A DNA stretch of 13,727 nt from an uncultured Actinomycetes bacterium (GCA_937888775.1 CALAQT010000516.1:1-13727); one strand, 5' to 3'; shown: positions 6,393 to 13,714, counted from the stretch's first letter. Numbers and translations are program-made. The notes: a model not told the origin generated them from the sequence alone.

Positions 6393-8063
6393 TTAGTCGG
6401 GAGGAAGCATGGTATAGGCGAGCTTCATATCGACACCGCGCCGGGCGTGCCGCCAGACCGCCAGCCGGTACCAGACGACGGAGATTGCACCCACGAGCAG
6501 GGGCAGTATCCAGGCAAGCTGGTGATACGTCAGCCCCAGCACCGCAGGCGTGTCGGTCAGGCCGATCTCGTTGTGGAAGTAGAACGCTACGACGATCATC
6601 CCAGCCACGATGACGACACTTGCCGCACCGACGATTGGCGTGACCGGTAGACCCGCAATTCTCCAATCAGCCGGTGACCCGCGGTAGAGATGCGGACGAC
6701 GCCAGGGCATCAGGACAGCGGCGAGGCCGACGAAGATAGCAGGGATGTAATTAAAGAGGATGACAACGCCTAGGATCGCCAGGAACTTAGTCGTGAAGGT
6801 ACTTAGTGCCAGCCCCACCACCGCAAAGATCGCGGCGATCATGATCGCGGGGATCGGGGTATGCGTGCGGTCGTTTACCTTGGCGAACACTTTGGGGAGC
6901 AGCCCGTCGAACGACCATGTCAGAACGGCCCGGTAGGCCATAGCCTCGTTAATGAACTGTCCCGGCAGGAACCAGCCGAGGTACATCAGCGAAACGATCG
7001 TCACCACCAACGCGTGCGTGAGCACGAGCGAACCGAAGTAGACATAGCCGGCAGTGCCGATGGTGCTCCCGCCGGGCGCTGTGAAGTTGCCCTGAACCGC
7101 AGACACTATGAAGGCATGGCCAACGGTGTTGAGCAGCACGATGAGCGCGATGAATACGAGGATGCCTTGGCCTAACCCGGCGCCGAGCATAGTCGAAAGT
7201 TGCCGGGAGCGGTGGTTTGCGCCCTTGAACTCGGCGCTGGTGTACGCGCCCCAGTACGCGTACATGACCGCCGACATCGCCAAGTACAGCGCGCCGATTG
7301 TGTCCTTCACGCTGTAGCCTTGTGCCACAGTGCGTGCGCCGATCGCGGTGGTGTGTGCATATGCGCCTGTCCCTGCGACACCGGTGAGCGTGTGGACGAA
7401 GGAAGCGTGACTCGTGAACAGGAGCGCACCAATATCGATGACGAATCCGACAAAAGCGATCGCAAAAAGCACTGTAAAAACGCGCATGGCAATCCGCATG
7501 CCAGCGATCGCCAGCGCGACCACGATCGCTATCGTTACCAGCCCGGTTATGAACGGCACCCACTGATGCGAGGAGCTGAAAGCCGCACCCCATGTCACGA
7601 TCGTGTGCGAACCGGTTACGGACCCAATGACAGTGAGGATAGGGTTAAGCGCCTGTGTAGAAGCCCACCACGCCCAGATGCCGGCCGAAAGAGCTGTAGA
7701 GCAGAACAGACACAGGTTTGCCGCAAATCCTACATTCGGGCTAATGATCCGCGACACGAACGTGTAATCGCCACCGATCCGCGGAATCGCCGAGCTCAAC
7801 AGTGCGTAGGTGATCAAGATAGGCGTGCCGAGGACTAGCACGACGGGCATCACTACGTAGAGGTTCGCGCGGGGGAAGGCGGCTAGTGATGTCAAGACGA
7901 TAAGGACGCCATAGCCGAGAGTCCCCGTCCCAGAGCAGCTAAAGATGGTCTGATGAACCACACCGAGCTCTCGGACCAAACCAGTCGCATTCCGGTTAAA
8001 AATGGGGAGATCTCCCCGCTGAGCAGCGGGTACGTCCTCAAGGCCGGTGGTCGTGTCCGTCAT
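6393..8063 (-). CDS. APC-superfamily amino acid/organic acid permease
   Basis: A 556-residue integral membrane transporter with about 12 hydrophobic segments. The N-terminus has the family-like 'LVRELGVVHQTIFS' and 'GYGVLIVLTS' region, then 'SSAIPRIGGDYTFVSRIISP', the conserved helix 3 region of APC (amino acid-polyamine-organocation) carriers. Later come 'NDRTHTPIPAIMIAAI' (the loop before helix 9/10) and a C-terminal tail. Start ATG 8063 has GAGGAG at 8071-8076 seven bases upstream; a longer frame reaching 8147 would run through the divergent promoter region and is rejected. It is the first gene of the leftward arm and is divergent from the GntR gene, which probably controls it. It likely imports the island's substrate, so an amino acid, amine or hydroxy acid is more likely than a neutral sugar. 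Exact substrate unknown. Confidence 0.93.
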   Translation of the reverse strand: MTDTTTGLEDVPAAQRGDLPIFNRNATGLVRELGVVHQTIFSCSGTGTLGYGVLIVLTSLAAFPRANLYVVMPVVLVLGTPILITYALLSSAIPRIGGDYTFVSRIISPNVGFAANLCLFCSTALSAGIWAWWASTQALNPILTVIGSVTGSHTIVTWGAAFSSSHQWVPFITGLVTIAIVVALAIAGMRIAMRVFTVLFAIAFVGFVIDIGALLFTSHASFVHTLTGVAGTGAYAHTTAIGARTVAQGYSVKDTIGALYLAMSAVMYAYWGAYTSAEFKGANHRSRQLSTMLGAGLGQGILVFIALIVLLNTVGHAFIVSAVQGNFTAPGGSTIGTAGYVYFGSLVLTHALVVTIVSLMYLGWFLPGQFINEAMAYRAVLTWSFDGLLPKVFAKVNDRTHTPIPAIMIAAIFAVVGLALSTFTTKFLAILGVVILFNYIPAIFVGLAAVLMPWRRPHLYRGSPADWRIAGLPVTPIVGAASVVIVAGMIVVAFYFHNEIGLTDTPAVLGLTYHQLAWILPLLVGAISVVWYRLAVWRHARRGVDMKLAYTMLPPD

Positions 8064-8076
8064 CTCCGCTCTCCTC

Positions 8077-8134
8077 TTGACGCGTTCGTGGCGAGTAAGA
8101 TACACTACTGGTCCTCTGGTCGTCAAGTCCTCTG
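8077..8134. promoter_or_regulatory. Overlapping divergent promoters and candidate GntR operator
   Basis: Plus strand: TTGACG (8077-8082), an 18-bp spacer, then TACACT (8101-8106), directed at the GntR gene. Minus strand: TTGACG (plus 8121-8126), an 18-bp spacer, then TATCTT (plus 8097-8102), directed at the permease. The two -10 boxes share the TA at 8101-8102, so polymerase cannot occupy both promoters at once. A direct repeat GTCCTCTG at 8111-8118 and 8127-8134 (16 bp apart) lies over the start region of the GntR transcript and is a candidate operator. Predicted leaders are about 27 nt on both sides. Confidence 0.5.
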
Positions 8135-8139
8135 ATGAG

Positions 8140-8880
8140 TTGCCCACTCAACTTCTAACCACCTCTCGATTCCCGCTTAGGAGCAGCCTCAGCGAACAAG
8201 TCGTTGAGTTTCTTGCGCAGACGATCGTCGGCGGCGAACTGCAGCCGAAAGACTCGCTTCCCTCCGAAGCGCAAATCGCAGCTGAGTTCAAAACCTCCAA
8301 GCCTACGGCGCGCGAGACGATCAAGCGCCTTGAGAGCGTTGGCTTGGTGGAGATTGCCCATGGAAAGCGCACGACGGTGAACGACTTTGAAAAGTGGGAT
8401 GTTCTCGCGCCGTTGGTTGCAGACGCCTTCCGAGCCGTGGGCCGCGCGGAATCCCTCGAGAAGCAGTACTGGGAGCTACGCCGCATCGTCGAGGTTGCGG
8501 GCGCGCGGTATGCGGCTCAGCGAGCCACGCCCGAGCAGTGCCAGGCGATGTTGCAGATAGTTGCGGAGACCGAAGCCGAGGCAGCCGTAGCGGCGGATGT
8601 GACCCGGATCCGGGAGCTTGACGCGTCGTTTCATGACCTCATCAGCCGCGCGGCGGGCAACTACGTGCTTCGTCGCGTGTCGGTGCCGGTTTACGACTTC
8701 CTGCTCTGGCTTCGGCGCCTGACGCTCGACGCAGTCGCCACCGTGATCGTGCAGCACCGGGGGATCGCCGAGGCCATTGCTCGCGGCGATGTGGACGCGG
8801 CTGGCGAGGCGATGGAAATCCACATCGAGTGGTCGGAAGCGATCAACATTCCGAGCCGAGACCCGGACCTGGTCCGTTGA
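8140..8880 (+). CDS. GntR-family transcriptional regulator, FCD (FadR/VanR) subfamily
   Basis: A 246-residue regulator. Residues 15-75 form the winged HTH: SLSEQVVEFLAQTIVGGELQ, then LPSEAQIAAEF, PTARETIKRLESVGLVE and the wing. The C-terminal FCD helical bundle carries the expected metal or ligand-binding positions: Asp and His in ELDASFHDLIS, a His in QHRGIAEAI and the final His in EIHIEWS, all in the usual order. FCD regulators typically bind a hydroxy acid, sugar acid or similar carboxylate and repress adjacent catabolic operons. TTG 8140 is preferred because it starts 27 nt after the predicted transcription start; the open frame extends to GTG 8047 but that would cross both promoters. No strong Shine-Dalgarno is seen. 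Its TGA overlaps the TTG of the hydroxyacid dehydrogenase. Probable autoregulator and controller of the permease arm. Confidence 0.92.
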   Translation: MPTQLLTTSRFPLRSSLSEQVVEFLAQTIVGGELQPKDSLPSEAQIAAEFKTSKPTARETIKRLESVGLVEIAHGKRTTVNDFEKWDVLAPLVADAFRAVGRAESLEKQYWELRRIVEVAGARYAAQRATPEQCQAMLQIVAETEAEAAVAADVTRIRELDASFHDLISRAAGNYVLRRVSVPVYDFLLWLRRLTLDAVATVIVQHRGIAEAIARGDVDAAGEAMEIHIEWSEAINIPSRDPDLVR

Positions 8881-9890
8881 GCGCGCGCGTCGTCGTCACC
8901 GACAGCAACTTCGCCGACCACGACGAGGAGCAGGCGTTGCTCGATCGGGTCGGTGCGAGCCTGACGATCGAGAGCTGCCGTTCGGAAGACGAGGTAATCG
9001 GAGTCAGCGCCGGGGCTGAGGTCCTGCTCGTCCAGTGGGCTCCGATCGGCCGCCGACTTTTCGCGGCACGTCCCGAGGTGCGGCTCGTGATCCGTTACGG
9101 GATCGGACTCGACAATGTTGATCTGCGTGCCGCCGAGGAATTTGGGGTCGCGGTCGCCAACGTGCCGGATTACTGCATCGATGAGGTAGCTGAGCACGCC
9201 GTGATGTTGGTACTCGCGGTTCAGCGGAGCCTATTGACCTTTGATCGAATGGTTCGTTCAGACCTTTGGGCGCAGGCGCAAGCCGTGGCTCCCCCGGACA
9301 GGGCGATCGCCCAACAAACCGTCGGGCTGATCGGCTTCGGGCGGGTTGGCAAGCGCACGGGGGCGATCCTGGCTGGCTTCGGTGCCCGCATCTGCGCCTT
9401 CGACCCGGGGTTGGACCGGGAAGCGATCAGATCGGCCGGCGTAACGCCCGCCGCGACGCTGGCGGAGCTCTCCGAATGTGACGTGATCAGCGTCCACTGT
9501 CCGCTCACGGATGAGACACGCGCGTTGGTCGACGCCCACTTTCTCGCTGCCCTGCCCAACCACGCGATTGTGATCAACACATCGCGCGGAGCGATCATTG
9601 ATACCGCCGCGCTGGTCGACGCGCTCAAGCGTGGCGAGATCGGCGGCGCCGGGCTCGACACCGTTGACCCGGAGCCCTTGCGCCCTGACCACCCTCTCTT
9701 GGCGATGCCAAACGTCGTCGCGACGCCCCACGTGGCATGGATGTCGGATGCCGCCCGGATCCGCCTCCAAGCGGAGGCCGGGCGCGAAGCCGTCCGGTTC
9801 GTATCGGGCCATCCATTACGCTGTGCCGCGGTGCGGGGACGATCGAGCAAGGGCGCGTCAGCCAACACGGGACCCGTAGCCGGGTCATGA
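8877..9890 (+). CDS. D-2-hydroxyacid dehydrogenase (phosphoglycerate dehydrogenase-like)
   Basis: A 337-residue NAD-dependent dehydrogenase of the D-isomer-specific 2-hydroxyacid family, reversibly oxidising a D-2-hydroxy acid to a 2-keto acid. The substrate domain contains RYGIGLDNVD, and the Rossmann motif GFGRVG spans 153-158. The catalytic triad is present: Arg237 (NTSRG), Glu266 (DPEP) and His285 (TPHVAW). It lacks the regulatory ACT domain of many serine-pathway enzymes, so a catabolic or glyoxylate-type role fits better than serine synthesis. TTG 8877 overlaps the GntR stop (TTGA), and its own TGA overlaps the ATG of the next gene (ATGA), a coupled three-gene chain. The frame is open to 8829, but that would overlap the regulator by 50 bp. 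Named serA-like only in fold; substrate unknown. Confidence 0.92.
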   Translation: MSARVVVTDSNFADHDEEQALLDRVGASLTIESCRSEDEVIGVSAGAEVLLVQWAPIGRRLFAARPEVRLVIRYGIGLDNVDLRAAEEFGVAVANVPDYCIDEVAEHAVMLVLAVQRSLLTFDRMVRSDLWAQAQAVAPPDRAIAQQTVGLIGFGRVGKRTGAILAGFGARICAFDPGLDREAIRSAGVTPAATLAELSECDVISVHCPLTDETRALVDAHFLAALPNHAIVINTSRGAIIDTAALVDALKRGEIGGAGLDTVDPEPLRPDHPLLAMPNVVATPHVAWMSDAARIRLQAEAGREAVRFVSGHPLRCAAVRGRSSKGASANTGPVAGS

Positions 9891-10832
9891 AACTCGGAGT
9901 CGTAGGTGTCGGCTGGATCGCGAAGTTGATGACGGATGCTGCGCGCAAGGTCAACGGCGTCGATGTGCTCGCCTGCACCGCCGCGAGGCGGGAGAGCGCC
10001 GGCCGATTCGCGCGGGAACATAAGATCGAGCGCAGCTATGAAAGCTTCGAAAATATGCTCGACGACGGTGCCTCGACGCCGTCTATATGGCCACCCCGAA
10101 TGGCTTCCATCCCCCACAGACGCTTCTGGCGCTGGGCGCCGGCAAGCATGTGCTCGTCGAGAAGCCGGTCGCGCTCAGCGAGTCTGATGCCGTTGAGATG
10201 GCCGAGACCGCGGACCGGTTCGGGTTGGTCCTCGGTGCCGGGTTCCACCTTCGCCACAACGCGGCGATCCGCGAGCTCAAGCGCCTGCTCGACGCAGGCG
10301 CCGTCGGCGAACCGCGGGGCTGGTGCGAGCGAGCTGGGGAATGAACACGAGCGCCGCGCTCGCGGAGTGGAAGAACGACCCGCGCATGGCGGGGGGAGGA
10401 GCGATCATGGGACTCGGCTGCCATGTCCTTGACCTATGCTGCTGGCTCCTGGACGCCGAGCCGGATGGCGTCAGCGCGATCAACGATGCCGACGCCGACC
10501 ACATGGATCAGATGGATCTGATCGGGTTGTCGTTCGGGCCGTGCCTGGCCGACATCCAGGTCACGCGGAGGTTCGAACTGCACCCCAACGGCGTCGTCGT
10601 CCATGGCACCGAGGGAAGCCTGACCGCGGCTCGAACGCTGACGATCGACCCCGGGGGGACGTTGTTCGGGACCGACGGCGCGGAGCTGGCGACATCGCCA
10701 CAAAGTCCGTACGTCCCCGAACTCGAAGCATTCGCCGCCGCGGTCCGTGGAGAAGGCGAGTTCCACGCCGACGGCTGGGACGGTGTTCGCAGTGTGCGGT
10801 TGACTGAAGCGGTGCTGGCAGCGGCCAGATGA
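9887..10832 (+). pseudogene. Gfo/Idh/MocA-family oxidoreductase with two frameshifts
   Basis: Three frames join into a full-length protein of about 315 residues. Part one (9887 to about 10065) has the N-terminal Rossmann motif GVVGVGWIA and SYESFENMLDDG. Part two (to about 10320) has DAVYMATPNGFH, the family signature HVLVEKPVALS and GFHLRHN. Part three (10323-10832) has GGGAIMGLGCHVLDLCCWLL, containing the family's catalytic-type His/Asp pattern, and the C-terminal sheet domain ending LTEAVLAAAR. Both lesions look like one-base deletions, near 10062-10070 and 10316-10323. Intact members oxidise sugars, inositols or sugar acids with NAD(P). ATG 9887 overlaps the preceding TGA. A functional protein is not expected unless the sequence contains errors. 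Confidence 0.88.
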
Positions 10833-10859
10833 TCCGCGCCGGCGCAGGCTGAGCGGATC
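10831..10859 (+). terminator. Hairpin after the Gfo/Idh/MocA gene, possible terminator
   Basis: GATCCGC (10831-10837) pairs with GCGGATC (10853-10859), and the inner GCC (10838-10840) can pair with GGC (10847-10849), leaving a small bulge. It directly overlaps the end of the broken oxidoreductase gene. No T-run follows, so it may be an intrinsic terminator of the weak high-GC type or an mRNA-stabilising hairpin. Confidence 0.35.
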
Positions 10860-10887
10860 GGGCCTAAGGAATGGAAGGAGCGAAGCG

Positions 10888-10929
10888 TTGAAGATCGCAG
10901 CCGACAGGAAGGCGCTGATTACGTTCTGA
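10888..10929 (+). pseudogene. Possible truncated start of a fourth gene of the rightward arm
   Basis: A strong Shine-Dalgarno, GGAAGGAG (10873-10880), sits seven bases before TTG 10888, which opens MKIAADRKAL and then meets TGA after 13 codons. The frame is lost where the transposase tail begins (10919). This looks like a catabolic gene cut off by the Tn3-derived DNA. Alternatively, 10881-10918, with CAG...GAC.GGAA spacing, could be a degenerate Tn3 terminal inverted repeat and the 'start' a coincidence. Nothing can be said about function. Confidence 0.3.
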
Positions 10930-11150
10930 GTGGCCGGTGGCCGGGTGGGTCGGCTGGCGGAGGTCGAAGGGGTAGTGGCCGTAGAGATGGATGTGCTGGT
11001 GCGCGAGCGGCGAGATGTGCTCGATCTCGCTGGTGGTGATCAGCTCGCCGGCGCCGCGGAGCTCGTCGAGGACTTGCTGGGTGTAGACCGTGTTCCAGAC
11101 GATGATCGCGTTGCCGACGATTGACAGAATACGTGCCTGAAAGCCGGATG
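10919..11150 (-). mobile_element. Tn3-family transposase (TnpA) C-terminal remnant
   Basis: The minus strand encodes ILSIVGNAIIVWNTVYTQQV, DELRGAGELITTSEIEHISP and HIHLYGHYPFDL, the conserved last 70 or so residues of Tn3-family DDE transposases (typically '..VWNTVY....L..L...G......D...SPL.H.HI...G.Y.F'). A frameshift near 10945 is needed to reach the usual ending HRPLRT and TAA (10919-10921). Upstream of about 11150 the similarity stops, so roughly 900 residues of TnpA, including most of the catalytic domain, are missing. No resolvase and no clear 38-bp inverted repeat pair were found. It is an inactive scar marking a past insertion or recombination at the end of the rightward catabolic arm. 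Confidence 0.8.
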
Positions 11151-11240
11151 CTGATGGGGAGCCGAGCTGACGCGGCGAGGCGCAAGAAGCGCTCAGATCG
11201 ACGATTGGACGCTTAGGTCTGCGCCGTACGTCGGAGGCGA

Positions 11241-12619
11241 TCAGCTCCAAGCGGAGGCGTCGCTGCCGAGAGGTCGCGGTCCGTGCGCCCACCCAAGCGG
11301 TTCGCCGTCGAGCGTGCCCGGCGGCGCGATGAGCTCCACCTTCGCCAAAGGCGACTCGATGGCGACCCGGGTCTGCCGCAGCGGTCGCCGAGGTGACCTC
11401 CCGCGCGGGGCGGGGCAGTCTCATGAGCGCGGCGGCGGTCCGCGCGAGCGACAGCCACGCTGGCGCCACAGTTCACCAAGCGCACGGGCCGCGCGAGTCC
11501 GCTGAGCGCGGCGGCGGCCGCGAGGTGGCCGGTCGCGTGGTCAAGCGCCTGTGCTGGGAGCACACCGGGCGCGCCGCCGGCCCGCGCACTCCATGCGATG
11601 CCCGACGCGACCTGCACGAGCGAGTCGAACCCCGCGGCGCCGAGCCCACCGCCCGGTCGTCCCCCACGCGCTCAGATGGACCTGCACCAGATGTCGGTGA
11701 CGCTCGGCGAGCTCGTCCGCGCGAAGTCCGAAGCGGTCGAGCGCTCCAGGGCGGTAGCCGATCAGGACGACATCGGCTCCCGCAAGCAGTGCCTCGCGCC
11801 GCGGCGGCGAGATTGAGGACGGCGACCCGCTTGCCCGATCCGGTGTCCAGGTGCTGAACCGGGAGCTCGGGGAGATTCGGTGGATCGACCCGGAGGCCTC
11901 GGCGCCAAGCGCCGCGAGCGTCCGTCCGGCGACAGGCCCGGCGATCACCCGCGTCAGATCCAGCACACGAAGGCCCGTACAGGGCCGAGCCGCTGATGCG
12001 GACGACCGAAGACCCACCGTCGAGCACATACGCAGAGCCTCATCCCAGCCGACGAGCTGGCCCGCGGACGCGGCGCGCCCCACGGGATGAGCCGCCCAAT
12101 CCGCGGCCGAGCGCAGTGCGGCCCCGCAACCACCGGCGGCGACGACTGCGTCCTCGAGCGCGACCGCCTCCCGCGACGCGGCCGCGACCTCGAGCGCGGA
12201 CACCGCGCTGTCGACGGAATCCGTGATGTCGAAGTCGAGGGCGCGGCCGAGTGCCGCCGGTGGTGGGGATAGTTGGCATGGGTCCGCGCCCATCCGCCCG
12301 CCGCGCAGCGCACCCTCCGCGAGAGCGGGGCAAATCCTGCACTCGCCGGCGTCCCGCCGACGAGCAGATGTCGCTCGGAGCAAAAGCTCACCGCAACGTG
12401 CTCCGCCTAGAGGGCGACGAACGGTCGCCGGCCGACGCGCGCGTCCGCAAGCTCGGCCGCCGAGAGCAGCGCCGCTCCGACCGATCCGACGGCTAGGTCG
12501 TCAACCGCCAGCGGACCCGCGAGCCAGGCGTCGCATGAGGTCACCGCGAGCGTGTCAAGCGCGGAGGCGTCCCCGCCGACCGCATCCCAGCACAGCGCCG
12601 TCGCATCGCTCGCCACCAC
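11241..12619 (-). pseudogene. Family III CoA-transferase (CaiB/BaiF-type), heavily degraded
   Basis: Segments from several minus-strand frames line up in order as one protein of about 455 residues. These are: CDAWLAGPLAVDDLAVGSVG (N-terminus, from GTG 12619); an in-frame TAG at 12407-12409; SERHLLVGGTPASAGFAPLS and WARTHANYPHH; GRALDFDITDSV; GLRVLDLTRVIAGPVAGRTL; VDPPNLPELPVQHLDTGSGK; EALLAGADVVLIGYRPGALD; FDSLVQVASGIAWSA; SLARTAAALMRLPRP; and VELIAPPGTLDGEPLGWAHG, ending at TGA 11241-11243. 'VLDLTRVIAGP..GRTLA.LGA' and 'ADV....RPGALDRFGL' are hallmark motifs of the family, which moves CoA between carboxylic acids. About six frameshifts and one stop make it non-functional. Its synteny over the whole length shows decay in place rather than a chimeric fragment. 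No other gene here belongs to its pathway. Confidence 0.85.
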
Positions 12620-12691
12620 CCGACGATGATCCCAGGCGCCGAGACGACGAGCCGCTGCAGAGGGGCCAAGAACGACCCGCGGTGCTGCGAG

Positions 12692-13132
12692 CTACGCGGA
12701 GCGGCGCCGCTTGGCGGCCGGAGGCAACAGGCCGCTCTGGCGGTCCTCCCGCTCGACAGCCTTCGCCAGCTCGGCGGCGATCTCCGCCAGCTCTGCGTAT
12801 GCCCGCCCGACCGCTCTCATGCTCCGACCCTCGCTGACCTTGTCGAGCTCCTCGACCGCGTCATCGAACCGCTTCCACACCGCGACCGGGCCCCGCCGGC
12901 CGATGCCCGGCTGAAGCTCGTACGGTGGCTTTGCACCGCCGCGCGCCGCCGGCCACTCGAAGCCGTCTGCTTGAGCCGCCTCGCACGCCGCGGCGCGCTG
13001 GGCAGCGGCCACCGCAAGATTGGCGATCCGGCCACTGAACCCGCCGTCTGGCGGGGCGAGCACATGCTCCCGGAGGGCGGCGCGCCACAGCTCGCGCGCC
13101 TCGTGAAACGCCTGCTCTGACTCGATCGTCAT
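12692..13132 (-). CDS. Hypothetical helical protein coupled to an HTH gene
   Basis: A 146-residue protein of unknown function. It appears mostly alpha-helical: EQAFHEARELWRAALREHVL, ALA-rich AAAQRAAACEAA and a final ELAEIAAELAKAVERE helix, with two short Gly/Pro turns (PPDGGF, GGAKPPYEL) and a basic tail (AKRRR). There is no signal peptide, membrane segment or recognisable catalytic motif. ATG 13132 overlaps the TGA of the HTH gene (ATGA), and with no good Shine-Dalgarno its translation probably depends on that gene. I recall similar proteins beside small HTH genes in Solirubrobacterales genomes, but give no function. A partner, modulator or second component of an HTH-controlled module is the simplest inference. 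Confidence 0.75.
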   Translation of the reverse strand: MTIESEQAFHEARELWRAALREHVLAPPDGGFSGRIANLAVAAAQRAAACEAAQADGFEWPAARGGAKPPYELQPGIGRRGPVAVWKRFDDAVEELDKVSEGRSMRAVGRAYAELAEIAAELAKAVEREDRQSGLLPPAAKRRRSA

Positions 13133-13416
13133 GCCCCAAGCAGACCGTCGGTCGGATCCACGGCCGGCTGGCGCTCAGCAGACCGTCGGACCAAGGGATC
13201 GGGCGGACGGCCCGGCTCGTGCTCCCACGTGCCCTCTCCCCGCGCCGCGCTGATCTCGCCACGCAGACGCTCGACCTCCGAGCGCGGGACCAGGAAGCGG
13301 TTGCCGATCCTCACCGCCTTCACCCTGTCGCCTCGAATCCAGTTGCGAATCGTCTGGCTCGTGGCGCTGAACGCCTCGGCCGCCTGAGAGACTGTAAGAA
13401 GCTCCGTCTCGTCCAT
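13129..13416 (-). CDS. Excisionase-family helix-turn-helix DNA-binding protein
   Basis: A 95-residue protein whose residues 5-57 form an HTH_17/MerR-like winged helix: LLTVSQAAEAF (helices 1 and 2), TSQTIRNWIRGDRVKAVRIG (recognition helix and turn) and NRFLVPRSEVERLRGEI (wing and last helix). The C-terminal 35 residues are charged and probably disordered. Such proteins act as directionality factors or small regulators. ATG 13416 is chosen over the frame start at 13446 because the domain begins at once and a TATACT box ends 11 bp upstream, predicting a nearly leaderless transcript. It overlaps the downstream 146-residue gene by ATGA. No integrase is visible, so a regulatory role is as likely as excision. 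Confidence 0.85.
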   Translation of the reverse strand: MDETELLTVSQAAEAFSATSQTIRNWIRGDRVKAVRIGNRFLVPRSEVERLRGEISAARGEGTWEHEPGRPPDPLVRRSAERQPAVDPTDGLLGA

Positions 13417-13427
13417 CGGGTGTTTTG

Positions 13428-13433
13428 AGTATA
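13428..13433 (-). promoter_or_regulatory. -10 element of the HTH gene promoter
   Basis: The minus strand reads TATACT, five of six matches to TATAAT, 11 bp before ATG 13416. No -35 consensus is visible at 16-18 bp. The expected start site would leave only about 4-5 nt of leader, and no Shine-Dalgarno exists, which points to leaderless or near-leaderless translation, common in actinobacteria. The AT-rich tract CCAAAAACGCAAAACT just upstream (plus 13435-13450) could be an autoregulatory site. Confidence 0.5.
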
Positions 13434-13471
13434 GCCAAAAACGCAAAACTATGCGCTAGCATGCATGCGGG

Positions 13472-13714
13472 ATGGATGCCAGCGGAGGCATGGGAACGTT
13501 GAACCCGCCCAGCGACGGCGACGACGTCGCCAAGGTCACGCCTCTGCGCCGGCGCGAACCGCGCCTGGTCGCTGTGCCACCCGTGCGCGATCCACTCCCT
13601 GCTGAGAGCTCCGTGTGGGATACCGGCGATCCGGGCGAGCCGCCGCTGCGGCGCTCGCGCAGACGGCAGCTAAGGACTCACGACTCTATGAGTCCTCGTG
13701 TTGTGCCGGTGTGA
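13472..13714 (+). CDS. Hypothetical small protein, divergent from the HTH gene
   Basis: An 80-residue open frame from ATG 13472 to TGA 13714, rich in Arg, Pro and Asp (TPLRRREPRLVAVPPVRDPL), with no recognisable domain, signal peptide or membrane segment; it is probably disordered. GGAGG at 13484-13488 could instead serve TTG 13499. It diverges from the HTH gene across a 55-bp gap, the position of a gene co-regulated by that protein. The last part overlaps a perfect inverted repeat (13673-13696). High GC makes chance ORFs of this length common, so coding status is uncertain. Confidence 0.35.
   Translation: MDASGGMGTLNPPSDGDDVAKVTPLRRREPRLVAVPPVRDPLPAESSVWDTGDPGEPPLRRSRRRQLRTHDSMSPRVVPV
13673..13696. 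repeat. Perfect 8-bp inverted repeat near the right edge
   Basis: AGGACTCA (13673-13680) and TGAGTCCT (13689-13696) are exact reverse complements separated by eight bases (CGACTCTA). No T-run follows. It could be an operator, an RNA hairpin near the end of the small ORF, or part of a recombination site whose other half lies beyond the window. Confidence 0.5.

Noticed and set aside
7200..7838. A 212-codon plus-strand gene inside the permease
   Set aside because: Arg/Asp/His-rich antisense shadow of a well-defined membrane protein.
8047..8139. Longer N-terminus of the GntR regulator from GTG 8047
   Set aside because: It would translate both divergent promoters and overlap the permease start; the HTH domain begins soon after 8140.
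9221..10117. A 298-codon minus-strand gene
   Set aside because: Antisense to the hydroxyacid dehydrogenase with its complete catalytic triad; composition is typical of a high-GC shadow.
10864..11469. A complete 201-residue transposase gene
   Set aside because: Only about 75 codons match TnpA; the upstream part of this frame belongs to the CoA-transferase relic.
12223..12837. A 204-codon plus-strand gene
   Set aside because: Arg/Pro-rich shadow crossing the CoA-transferase relic and the 146-residue gene.
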